The position numbers were made by a program, and so were the translations under genes. A stretch of DNA of 8,581 nucleotides from Klebsiella pneumoniae (GTDB taxonomy: Bacteria > Bacteroidota > Bacteroidia > Flavobacteriales > Flavobacteriaceae): positions 1 to 8,581 of the forward strand of contig CALPPA020000066.1 in assembly GCA_943325355.2 (NCBI GenBank), read 5' to 3'. Of this stretch, positions 1 through 6,112 are shown piece by piece. The notes beneath the pieces are model-generated. The model searched no databases. It saw only the letters and a list, made by a program, of their open reading frames with translations, and had not been told where the DNA came from. How positions within the stretch are numbered: the stretch's first letter is position 1; every line of letters starts with the position of its first letter.

Positions 1-1043
1 CACTACTCAAACATGCAAGGGAACAAAAAGGATTAAAAACTAGAGAAGTGGCTCAACTTTTAGGAATCGATCAAGCTTTAATAAGTAAATTCGAAAATGG
101 TTCTAGAAAACCTACTAAAGATCAAGTTATTAAATTAGCGTCTTTATTAGGAATAGATTTTGAAACATTGATGATTGCTTGGCTAAAAGAAAAAATTATT
201 TTTGAAATAGGCCAAGATGAATTTGCACTAAAAGCAATGAATATGGTTCGTGAGGAGTTAGAAAACAGTTATGTCGCAATAAAAAAAACGCTGCCTAAAA
301 ACTTATTATCTATTCTTGGAGAAATAGACACTTTGAAAGCTAAGCTAGATAAATTTTGCCAATTTGACAGCTATCGAATTGCTCAAGCTTTAGAGCTGGA
401 ATATACATTTGAAAGCAATCGTATAGAAGGAAATACCCTTACACTTCGCGAAACTGATTTGGTCATCAACGAAGGCTTAACCATCTCAGGAAAAAGTATG
501 CGTGAACATCTTGAGGCCATCAATCATCAAGAAGCCATTGGGTATATCAAACATTTGATAGAGAAAAATAATTCCTTAAATGAACGAGAAGTTTTGTCTA
601 TCCATAACTTGATTCTCCGTGGAATTATGCCTGAAGATGCGGGTAGATATCGCAGAGTTCAAGTAATGATAAAAGGAAGTTCATTTATGCCTCCTCAACC
701 ATTCTTGGTTTCCAAAGAAATGGAAGACTTCTTTATTTGGTATGAAACCCATAAAAATAGTCTACACCCAATAGTTTTGGCTGCAGAGCTTCACGAGCGT
801 TTGGTAACCATTCATCCTTTTATTGATGGAAATGGAAGAACTTCACGTTTGGTAATGAATCTTATTCTTTTGCAAAACGGATATGTAATTGCCAACATAA
901 AAGGCGATTACGATAACAGAATGAGATACTTTACTGCACTTGAAAATGCTCAAACCAAAAACAACAAAGAAGATTTTCTATTGTTTGTTGCTCAAATAGA
1001 GAAAGAAAGTTTAGCCCGTTATCTTGAAATTATTGGTCAATAA
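1..1043 (+). CDS. XRE-family HTH domain fused to Fic domain protein (probable AMPylase), 5' partial
   Basis: The reading frame is open to the left edge of the window. Translation before the GTG at 48 gives LLKHAREQKGLKTREVAQLL, the first helices of an XRE/HTH_3 domain, so GTG48 is an internal codon and the true start lies outside. The HTH runs to about base 165. A linker beginning LMIAWLKEKIIFEIG follows, of a type I associate with stand-alone Bacteroidota XRE regulators. A Fic N-terminal region and the Fic core come next. SNRIEG at 414-431 fits the (S/T)xxxE(G/N) inhibitory helix in front of the core, as in class II Fic proteins. HPFIDGNGRTSR at 813-848 is a complete Fic motif, with the catalytic His and the Gly-Asn-Gly-Arg nucleotide site. 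Family knowledge says such enzymes transfer AMP (or another nucleotide phosphate) to hydroxyl side chains. DNA binding, self-regulation and the target are inference. It is convergent with pcm. High confidence in the domains, low in the biological role. Confidence 0.9.
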   Translation, partial: LLKHAREQKGLKTREVAQLLGIDQALISKFENGSRKPTKDQVIKLASLLGIDFETLMIAWLKEKIIFEIGQDEFALKAMNMVREELENSYVAIKKTLPKNLLSILGEIDTLKAKLDKFCQFDSYRIAQALELEYTFESNRIEGNTLTLRETDLVINEGLTISGKSMREHLEAINHQEAIGYIKHLIEKNNSLNEREVLSIHNLILRGIMPEDAGRYRRVQVMIKGSSFMPPQPFLVSKEMEDFFIWYETHKNSLHPIVLAAELHERLVTIHPFIDGNGRTSRLVMNLILLQNGYVIANIKGDYDNRMRYFTALENAQTKNNKEDFLLFVAQIEKESLARYLEIIGQ

Positions 1044-1085
1044 AAATCCCGTCTAGTTTTAAAAAACAAGACGAGATTTAATTTT
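1044..1085 (+). terminator. Intrinsic-type terminator after the HTH-Fic gene
   Basis: An inverted repeat starts right after the stop codon. Bases 1044-1059 pair with 1064-1079, with two internal mismatches (1049/1074 and 1055/1068) and a 4-base loop (1060-1063). The 3' side runs into TTTAATTTT, a weak U-tract. Stem, loop and position fit a Rho-independent terminator for the plus-strand gene. Function is inferred from structure only. Confidence 0.7.
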
Positions 1086-1119
1086 GAAACTAAGTCATTT
1101 AAGATTAAAAAAATGAGTT

Positions 1120-1185
1120 TTTAGACACAGATTTCACAAATTTACACAAATTAATCTGTGCAAATTTATGAAATCTGTGTCTAAA
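1120..1185. repeat. 66-bp near-perfect palindrome, probable dispersed intergenic repeat
   Basis: The left arm 1120-1143 (TTTAGACACAGATTTC...) and right arm 1162-1185 are reverse complements over 24 bases with one mismatch (1137/1168). After one further mismatch the pairing continues for 4 bp (1145-1148 with 1157-1160), leaving an 8-base loop. It lies between convergent genes, 14 bp past the pcm stop. Read on the minus strand, a run of seven T follows about eight bases after the stem, so it could end pcm transcripts. CACAGATTTCACA-type palindromes look familiar to me as scattered repeats in Flavobacterium genomes, but copy number cannot be tested here. Confidence 0.75.
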
Positions 1186-1199
1186 CAAAAGTCTGCTAA

Positions 1200-1841
1200 T
1201 TAATTTTTATTTTCCAACAACGGCACAAATTTAAAATCTCCAAACTCGTGTTTTTCAAACTGAGTTTCATTTTTCCGGATTAACAAAGTCATAATTTGCG
1301 TTTCCTCACCAAGCGGAATAACTAGCCTTCCTCCTACTTTCAATTGCGCCATTAAAGCTTGTGGGATAATTGGCGCACCAGCCGTAACAATAATACTATC
1401 AAAAGGAGCGTGGTCTGGTAATCCTTTATAACCATCACCAAAAGAAAGATGTTTAGGTCTGATTCCTAATTTTGGCAACAAATTAAAGGTTTGTTTAAAT
1501 AATTTATTTTGTCTTTCAACACTAAAAACATTTGCTCCCATCACACACAAGACAGCAGTTTGATAACCCGAACCAGTTCCTATTTCTAAGATCTTATGCC
1601 CTTTCTTGACTTCTAGCAATTGACTTTGAAATGCTACTGTATAAGGTTGCGAGATGGTTTGCCCCGCACCAATCGGGAATGCTTTATCCTGATAAGCATA
1701 ATCTTCAAAACTAGAATCTAAGAAAAGATGCCTTGGTATTTTATTAATGGCATCTAAAACACTGATGTCTGTAATTCCTTTTTCTTTCAAAAGGGTTACT
1801 AATTGATTGCGAAGTCCTTGATGTTTGGAAGTATTATTCAA
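1200..1841 (-). CDS. pcm: Protein-L-isoaspartate (D-aspartate) O-methyltransferase
   Basis: The product methylates isoaspartyl residues in damaged proteins using S-adenosylmethionine, which starts their repair to aspartate; it acts in the cytosol. The 213-residue length is normal for the family. GQTISQPYTVA (residues 60-70) is the PCMT signature. ILEIGTGSGYQ (84-94) is the SAM-binding glycine loop, with an acidic strand-2 region near VER (108-110). GDG (135-137) and GGRLVIPLG (170-178) complete the methyltransferase fold, and FVPL lies near the C-terminus. The start is TTG at 1841. No ATG lies between the upstream in-frame stop near 1875 and the conserved KHQGLRNQL segment (residues 7-15), so TTG at 1841 (or the adjacent ATT) is the best choice. 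The gene stands alone: convergent with HTH-Fic and divergent from the oxidoreductase gene. Identification is firm and the start moderately so. Confidence 0.95.
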   Translation of the reverse strand: MNNTSKHQGLRNQLVTLLKEKGITDISVLDAINKIPRHLFLDSSFEDYAYQDKAFPIGAGQTISQPYTVAFQSQLLEVKKGHKILEIGTGSGYQTAVLCVMGANVFSVERQNKLFKQTFNLLPKLGIRPKHLSFGDGYKGLPDHAPFDSIIVTAGAPIIPQALMAQLKVGGRLVIPLGEETQIMTLLIRKNETQFEKHEFGDFKFVPLLENKN

Positions 1842-1925
1842 AATTTGGAGATAATTATTTTGGTAAAAATAACCTTAAAAATCCCAAAAATCAAATAACA
1901 AATTCTAAAACTTTAAACGCCAAAC

Positions 1926-1957
1926 TTTAGACAATAAACAAATAAATTATACATTTG
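1926..1957 (+). promoter_or_regulatory. Bacteroidota-type promoter for the Gfo/Idh/MocA gene
   Basis: TACATTTG at 1950-1957 matches the Bacteroidota -7 consensus TAnnTTTG exactly. TTTA at 1926-1929 sits 20 bases upstream, about where the -33 TTTG box is expected. Transcription would begin a few bases after 1957, giving a leader of roughly 10 bases before the ATG at 1974. No comparable match was found on the minus strand for pcm in this 132-bp divergent region. The region also has two copies of AAACTTTA 14 bases apart (1908-1915 and 1922-1929), the second overlapping the -33 box. Confidence 0.6.
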
Positions 1958-1973
1958 TTAAAAATCATTTTTT

Positions 1974-2939
1974 ATGTTAAAAGTCGGCGTTTTAGGTGCG
2001 GGTCATCTTGGAAAAATACATTTACGATTATTACAACAATCCGAAAAATATGAATTGGTTGGTTTTTATGACGAAAACCAAGAAAATGGAGAGAAAGTTG
2101 CCAGTGAATTTGGCTATAAACAATTCTCTACAATCGCCACTTTAATCCACGCTGTTGACGTGATTGATATAGTAACGCCAACACTTTCCCATTATAAATG
2201 TGCCAAAGTTTCCATCAAATCCGGGAAACACGTTTTTATAGAAAAACCCATTTCGAATACCGTTGCTGAAGCTGAAGAAATTATCGCTTTAGCCAAAGAA
2301 TACAATGTAAAAGGCCAAGTGGGTCACGTCGAAAGATTCAATCCTGCATTCATAGCTACTAAGGATATGATAGAAAATCCTATGTTTATTGAAACCCATC
2401 GTTTGGCCGAATTCAATCCTCGTGGTACTGATGTTCCCGTAGTTTTGGACTTAATGATTCACGATATTGACGCCATTTTGAGCGTGGTCAATTCAAAAGT
2501 AAAATCTGTTCATGCCAGTGGTGTTTCGGTAATTAGTGACACGCCAGATATTGCCAATGCTCGAATTGAATTCGAAAATGGTTGCGTTGCCAATTTAACG
2601 GCCAGTCGAATTTCTATGAAAAATATGCGTAAATCGCGTTTCTTCCAGAAAGATGCTTATATCTCGGTGGATTTCTTGGAAAAGAAATGTGAGGTTGTAA
2701 AAATGAAAGACGCACCAGAAATTCCTGGTGATTTTGATATTATTCTACAAAATGCCGAAGGCGTAAAAAAACAAATTTACTTTTCGAATCCTGATGTAGA
2801 GCAAAACAACGCCATTCTGGACGAATTGGAATCCTTTGCCGATGCAATCAACAACAATACGAATCCTGTTGTAACATTGGGACAAGCGACAGAAGCTTTA
2901 AGAGTTGCATACCAAATTATTGATTGTTTCAAGAAATAG
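1974..2939 (+). CDS. Gfo/Idh/MocA-family NAD(P)-dependent oxidoreductase, GnnA-like
   Basis: This 321-residue protein has a full two-domain Gfo/Idh/MocA architecture. The N-terminal Rossmann fold carries GAGHLG (8-13), the dinucleotide loop, and IEKPIS (89-94), the family's EKP motif. VGHVERFNPA (116-125) and DLMIHDID (159-166) follow, where the Asp/His region fits the catalytic site. The combination VGHVERFNP, HRLAEFNPRGTD (142-153) and DLMIHDID resembles what I recall of GnnA-like enzymes near lipid A genes, which oxidise UDP-GlcNAc at C3. No aminotransferase (GnnB) or lpx gene is visible here, so the substrate stays unassigned and GnnA-like activity is a hypothesis. A good -33/-7 promoter lies just upstream. 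It is the first gene of the six-gene run and is followed after 29 bases by the hydroxybutyryl-CoA dehydrogenase. The ATG at 1974 begins directly with the first Rossmann strand. Confidence 0.88.
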   Translation: MLKVGVLGAGHLGKIHLRLLQQSEKYELVGFYDENQENGEKVASEFGYKQFSTIATLIHAVDVIDIVTPTLSHYKCAKVSIKSGKHVFIEKPISNTVAEAEEIIALAKEYNVKGQVGHVERFNPAFIATKDMIENPMFIETHRLAEFNPRGTDVPVVLDLMIHDIDAILSVVNSKVKSVHASGVSVISDTPDIANARIEFENGCVANLTASRISMKNMRKSRFFQKDAYISVDFLEKKCEVVKMKDAPEIPGDFDIILQNAEGVKKQIYFSNPDVEQNNAILDELESFADAINNNTNPVVTLGQATEALRVAYQIIDCFKK

Positions 2940-2968
2940 TTTTTGTTTAAATCATTCTATCAAATAAT

Positions 2969-3856
2969 ATGAAAATAATCGCCGTAATCGGAGCAGGAAC
3001 AATGGGCAACGGAATTGCACATACTTTTGCACAAAGTGGTTTCTCCGTAAAATTAATCGATGTTTCGGAGAAATCATTAGATAAAGGAATGGCAACTATT
3101 GCTGCCAACTTGGACAGAATGGTCGCGAAAGGAACCATTACTGAAGATGACAAATTCAAAACCATCAGCAATATTATTACATATACTGATATCAAAGATG
3201 GAGTTGTAGGAGTAGATTTAGTAGTCGAAGCAGCCACTGAAAATGTAGAATTGAAATTGAATATTTTCAAGCAATTAAACGAAGTTTGTTCGCATAATAC
3301 AATTTTAGCAACGAATACTTCTTCCATTTCCATCACACAAATTGGAGCCGTTGTGGCTCATCCAGAACGTGTTATCGGGATGCACTTTATGAATCCGGTT
3401 CCCATTATGAAATTGGTCGAAATCATTCGAGGTTATAATACGAGTGATGAAGTGACAAAAATAATTATGGATTTATCAGAAAAATTGGGTAAAACTCCCG
3501 TTGAAGTCAACGATTATCCTGGTTTTGTAGCCAACAGAATTTTAATGCCAATGATAAACGAAGCCATCGAAACTTTATACAACAAAGTAGCTGGCGTTTA
3601 TGAAATTGACACCGTGATGAAACTCGGAATGGGACACCCGATGGGACCTTTGCAATTAGCTGATTTTATTGGGCTTGACGTATGCTTGGCCATTTTGAAC
3701 GTAATGTACGACGGTTTCAAAAATCCAAAATATGCTCCTTGTCCTTTATTGGTCAATATGGTTCGTGCCGGAAAATTAGGCGTGAAATCTGGTGAAGGTT
3801 TTTATGATTATAGTGAGAGCAAAAAGGTAGAGAAAATCTCGAAACAGTTTATTTAA
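2969..3856 (+). CDS. 3-hydroxybutyryl-CoA dehydrogenase
   Basis: The product interconverts 3-hydroxybutyryl-CoA and acetoacetyl-CoA with NAD(P), in beta-oxidation-type or acyl-CoA metabolism in the cytosol. At 295 residues it is a stand-alone enzyme, not part of a FadB-type fusion. GAGTMGNG (8-15) is the nucleotide loop of the N-terminal Rossmann domain. NTSSI (116-120), HFMNPVP (139-145), E151 and DYPGFVANR (182-190) supply the Ser, His, Glu and Asn positions expected in the active site. GMGHPMGPLQLADFIGLD (220-237) is the conserved motif of the helical C-terminal domain. The ATG at 2969 starts directly at the Rossmann strand after an A/T-rich leader. The yggS start codon follows its stop after one base, so the two are probably transcribed and translated together. 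No thiolase or crotonase gene is nearby, so the direction of the reaction in vivo cannot be inferred. Confidence 0.94.
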   Translation: MKIIAVIGAGTMGNGIAHTFAQSGFSVKLIDVSEKSLDKGMATIAANLDRMVAKGTITEDDKFKTISNIITYTDIKDGVVGVDLVVEAATENVELKLNIFKQLNEVCSHNTILATNTSSISITQIGAVVAHPERVIGMHFMNPVPIMKLVEIIRGYNTSDEVTKIIMDLSEKLGKTPVEVNDYPGFVANRILMPMINEAIETLYNKVAGVYEIDTVMKLGMGHPMGPLQLADFIGLDVCLAILNVMYDGFKNPKYAPCPLLVNMVRAGKLGVKSGEGFYDYSESKKVEKISKQFI

Positions 3857-3857
3857 T

Positions 3858-4520
3858 ATGTCTATCGCACAAAACCTCTTCAAAATAAAATCCACTTTAC
3901 CTTCAACCGTAACCCTCGTTGCTGTTTCTAAAACCAAACCGATTCCTAATTTGATGGAAGCTTACGACGCAGGTCAACGTATTTTTGGCGAAAACAAAAT
4001 CCAGGAAATGGCCGAGAAATGGGAAGCAATGCCAAAAGACATCGAATGGCATATGATTGGTCACGTTCAGACGAACAAGGTAAAATTTATGGCACCTTTT
4101 GTGAGTTTGATTCACGGTGTGGATAGTTTGAAATTATTGGAAGAAATCAACAAACAAGCCCAAAAAAACAATAGAATTATCGATTGTTTATTGCAAATGT
4201 ATATCGCAGAAGAGGAAAGCAAGTTTGGTCTTGACGAAGGAGAACTTAACGAAATTCTTTCTACTGCAACTTTTCAAGGAATGAATAACATTCGAATTGT
4301 TGGATTAATGGGAATGGCGACTTTTACGGACAACCAAGAACAAATCAAGAAAGAATTCACTCATTTGAAATCTATTTTTGATTACTTAGTTAGGCAAACT
4401 AAAACCCAAAACCTAGAACCTAAAACCCTTTCAATGGGAATGTCTGGCGATTATCAACTCGCAATTGAATGCGGAAGCACTATGGTTCGAATAGGAAGTA
4501 GTATCTTTGGAGGACGATAA
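3858..4520 (+). CDS. YggS/PLPBP-family pyridoxal phosphate homeostasis protein
   Basis: This family binds pyridoxal 5'-phosphate on a single-domain alanine-racemase-type barrel and keeps free PLP balanced; no enzyme reaction is established. The 220 residues carry all the usual marks: VAVSKT with the PLP lysine at K25, FGENKIQE (43-50), WHMIGHVQTNK (64-74), GLMGMATF (149-156), SMGMSGD (192-198) and CGSTMVRIGSSIFG (205-218), the phosphate-binding end. The ATG lies one base after the dehydrogenase stop, which suggests translational coupling. The odd part is residues 182-190 (KTQNLEPKT), a polar stretch before SMGMSGD. Its DNA (4401-4428) is four degenerate 7-base repeats, so a repeat appears to have expanded inside a surface loop. 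The core is intact and the protein should be functional. Confidence 0.95.
   Translation: MSIAQNLFKIKSTLPSTVTLVAVSKTKPIPNLMEAYDAGQRIFGENKIQEMAEKWEAMPKDIEWHMIGHVQTNKVKFMAPFVSLIHGVDSLKLLEEINKQAQKNNRIIDCLLQMYIAEEESKFGLDEGELNEILSTATFQGMNNIRIVGLMGMATFTDNQEQIKKEFTHLKSIFDYLVRQTKTQNLEPKTLSMGMSGDYQLAIECGSTMVRIGSSIFGGR
4401..4428 (+). repeat. Degenerate heptanucleotide repeat inside yggS
   Basis: Four consecutive 7-base units, AAAACCC, AAAACCT, AGAACCT and AAAACCC, fill 28 bases. They are read in frame as residues 182-190 plus the first base of codon 191. The position corresponds to a loop just before the conserved SMGMSGD motif. A change of one unit would shift the frame, so the array must be stable or be changed in sets of three. 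Confidence 0.7.
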
Positions 4521-4523
4521 TTT

Positions 4524-4602
4524 GTCCCTCGACCTCGCTCGGGATGACAACAACAAACTGAACACTAATTTCGATAGCTATCGGAACTGAACACTGAACA
4601 CT
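4524..4602. repeat. Composite intergenic repeat with CGATAGCTATCG palindrome
   Basis: The 86-bp spacer between yggS and the exonuclease gene is almost wholly repeat-like. GCTCGGGATGACAA (4537-4550) resembles GCTCAGGATGACAA in the spacer before miaA (6058-6071). CGATAGCTATCG (4572-4583) is a perfect 12-bp palindrome ending in GCTATCGG (4577-4584), also present before miaA at 6093-6100. AACTGAACACT occurs at 4556-4566 and 4585-4595, flanking the palindrome, and TGAACAC is in tandem at 4588-4594 and 4595-4601. No convincing promoter or terminator was seen. Confidence 0.6.
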
Positions 4603-4606
4603 TATT

Positions 4607-5968
4607 TTGTACGCAATACTCGACATAGAAACCACCGGAGGACAATTCAACGAAGAAGGAATTACGGAAATTGCTATTTATAAATTTGACGGTCACGAAA
4701 TCGTGGACCAGTTCATCAGTTTGGTTAATCCCGAAATTCCGATTCAACCTTTTGTTGTAAAATTGACTGGAATCAATAATGAAATGCTACGCTCAGCTCC
4801 CAAGTTTTTTGAAGTGGCTAAACGCATCATCGAAATGACTAACGACTGTGTTTTAGTGGCACACAATGCTGATTTTGATTATCGAATTCTACGCACCGAA
4901 TTTCGTCGTTTGGGTTATGATTTCAATATAAAAACGCTCTGCACAGTCGCATTATCTCAAAGATTATTACCTGAACAACCCTCACATAGTTTAGGAAAAT
5001 TAGTTCGTGCATTAGGAATCCCTATGGCAGATAGACATCGCGCCAGCGGCGATGCGATGGCAACTGTCAAATTATTCAAAATGCTTTTAGACAAAGATTT
5101 AAATAAAGAAATCGTCAAAGAACATATTAAATTTGAAATCCAAAAAGGAATTGCTCCAAAATTATTGGATATTGTAGAAAGTTTACCTTCAAGAACTGGA
5201 GTTTATTACATTCACGACGAACGAGGAAAGCTAATTTATATTGGCAAAAGCCGCAACATAAAAAAAAGAATTAATCAACATTTTACAGGAACTACAACCA
5301 AATGTAAAAAAATTCAAACCGAGGTTTATACCGTAACCTACGATGAAACTGGGAGTGAACTCATTGCTTTGCTGAAAGAAAGCGAGGAGATAAAAATCAA
5401 TAAACCTATGCTTAATCGGGCGCAAAGAAAGAGTATTTTTCAGTTTGCGCTGTATGCTGAGAAAGATGAAAAGGGCTATTTGAATTTAAATTTGCAAAAA
5501 GCAGATGGTCGGAAAAAAGAAATCACCTCTTTTGCTTCTATCCAAGAAGCAAAAAATGCCTTATTTAGAATTACATCCCATTACCATTTGTGCCAAAAAT
5601 ATACAGGATTGTACATCACTAAAAATGAATGTTTTCAGTACAAAATAAAAGAATGTGATGGAGCTTGCATAGGTACTATTTTGCCTGAAGAATACAACGA
5701 GAGAGTCCAAGAGTTCATAACCAAAAACAGCTTCGAGGACAACAGTATGATACTCATCGATAGAGGCCGAAATAGCAGCGAACACAGTGCCGTTTTGATA
5801 GAAAACGGAATTTATAAAGGCTACGCTTTTTATGATTTGAACTACCAAATTACACAAATCGAAATCCTAAAAAACATCATTATCCCTATGCAAAACAATC
5901 GAGATACTCGAAATATTATTCAATCGTATATTCGAAAAAGCAAAACCTTGAAAATAATAAAATTTTAA
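4607..5968 (+). CDS. DnaQ-like 3'-5' exonuclease fused to UvrC/Cho-like GIY-YIG endonuclease
   Basis: This 453-residue cytosolic protein joins two nucleases. Residues 1-165 form a DEDDh exonuclease like DNA polymerase III epsilon: Exo I D6 and E8 in LDIETT, Exo II D91 in AHNADFD, Exo III H144 and D149 in HRASGDA. Residues 192-275 are a GIY-YIG domain: GVYYI (198-202), YIGKS (211-215), R221, and the likely catalytic E251 in TGSELIALLKESEE, ending with N270. Cysteines C329, C342, C350 and C354 follow, with spacing very close to the cysteine set reported to hold an iron-sulphur cluster in UvrC. The UvrC C-terminal RNase H-like and HhH domains are absent. This matches the known DnaQ-Cho type, probably for nicking and trimming damaged DNA; the in vivo role is inferred. 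The start is TTG at 4607, because an in-frame stop lies at 4595-4597, no ATG is available, and the Exo I strand begins at residue 3. Confidence 0.92.
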   Translation: MYAILDIETTGGQFNEEGITEIAIYKFDGHEIVDQFISLVNPEIPIQPFVVKLTGINNEMLRSAPKFFEVAKRIIEMTNDCVLVAHNADFDYRILRTEFRRLGYDFNIKTLCTVALSQRLLPEQPSHSLGKLVRALGIPMADRHRASGDAMATVKLFKMLLDKDLNKEIVKEHIKFEIQKGIAPKLLDIVESLPSRTGVYYIHDERGKLIYIGKSRNIKKRINQHFTGTTTKCKKIQTEVYTVTYDETGSELIALLKESEEIKINKPMLNRAQRKSIFQFALYAEKDEKGYLNLNLQKADGRKKEITSFASIQEAKNALFRITSHYHLCQKYTGLYITKNECFQYKIKECDGACIGTILPEEYNERVQEFITKNSFEDNSMILIDRGRNSSEHSAVLIENGIYKGYAFYDLNYQITQIEILKNIIIPMQNNRDTRNIIQSYIRKSKTLKIIKF

Positions 5969-5978
5969 TTTTTTTTGA

Positions 5979-6106
5979 AGCTAATCCCGCACCCGAGGCT
6001 GAAAGCCGAACTGGCGAAGCAATTCGTTGCAATCTTTTCTTTTTTTTCCTTCGAAAAGCTCAGGATGACAAAAAAAGAAAAGGATTTCCACTGCTATCGG
6101 GGCTAA
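5979..6106. repeat. Probable dispersed flavobacterial repeat element upstream of miaA
   Basis: This spacer begins with AGCTAATCCCGC and ends with GCTATCGGGGCTAA, a pair of ends I associate with a common intergenic repeat of Flavobacterium genomes. Inside are three predicted hairpins: GGCT/AGCC around 5997-6007; GCAA-TTCG-TTGC at 6019-6030 with a UUCG-type loop; and a long stem pairing CTTTTCTTTTTTT (6034-6046) with 6070-6082. The long stem continues after a TGAC bulge with TCCT (6047-6050) and AGGA (6062-6065). GCTCAGGATGACAA (6058-6071) and GCTATCGG (6093-6100) recur in the spacer after yggS. No coding potential was seen. The right end lies 6 bases before the miaA ATG, so it forms the miaA leader. 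Boundaries are approximate. Confidence 0.6.
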
Positions 6107-6112
6107 AAAAAT

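Noticed and set aside
48..50. GTG as the start codon of the HTH-Fic gene
   Set aside because: The frame upstream is open to the window edge and encodes the first helices of the HTH domain, so this is an internal Val codon.
2937..2945. Possible -7 promoter box (TAGTTTTTG) before the hydroxybutyryl-CoA dehydrogenase gene
   Set aside because: It has one base too many between TA and TTTG and no clear -33 box; read-through from the gene 29 bases upstream is simpler.
2947..3336. Reverse-strand ORF of 129 codons opposite the hydroxybutyryl-CoA dehydrogenase gene
   Set aside because: It lies fully antisense to a clearly conserved gene; the Ser/Thr/Ile-rich translation shows no family motif.
3903..4115. 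Reverse-strand ORF opposite yggS, and similar ones at 4565-4747 and 7234-7518
   Set aside because: Short antisense frames over firm genes, with no motif, start context or promoter.
4524..4550. tRNA-like or small RNA gene in the GC-richer spacer
   Set aside because: No cloverleaf or T-arm could be built; the sequence is better explained as a repeat shared with the spacer before miaA.
4603..4609. TATTTTG as a -7 promoter box of the exonuclease gene
   Set aside because: It is one base short of TAnnTTTG and overlaps the start codon, so it would have to give a leaderless or truncated message.
5561..5857. Reverse-strand ORF of 98 codons, and a second at 5231-5425, opposite the exonuclease-GIY-YIG gene
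   Set aside because: Both are antisense shadows of conserved coding sequence without recognisable domains.
5979..6106. Insertion sequence remnant with a transposase
   Set aside because: The stretch is about 130 bases, has no coding potential and only weakly similar ends; a non-coding dispersed repeat fits better.
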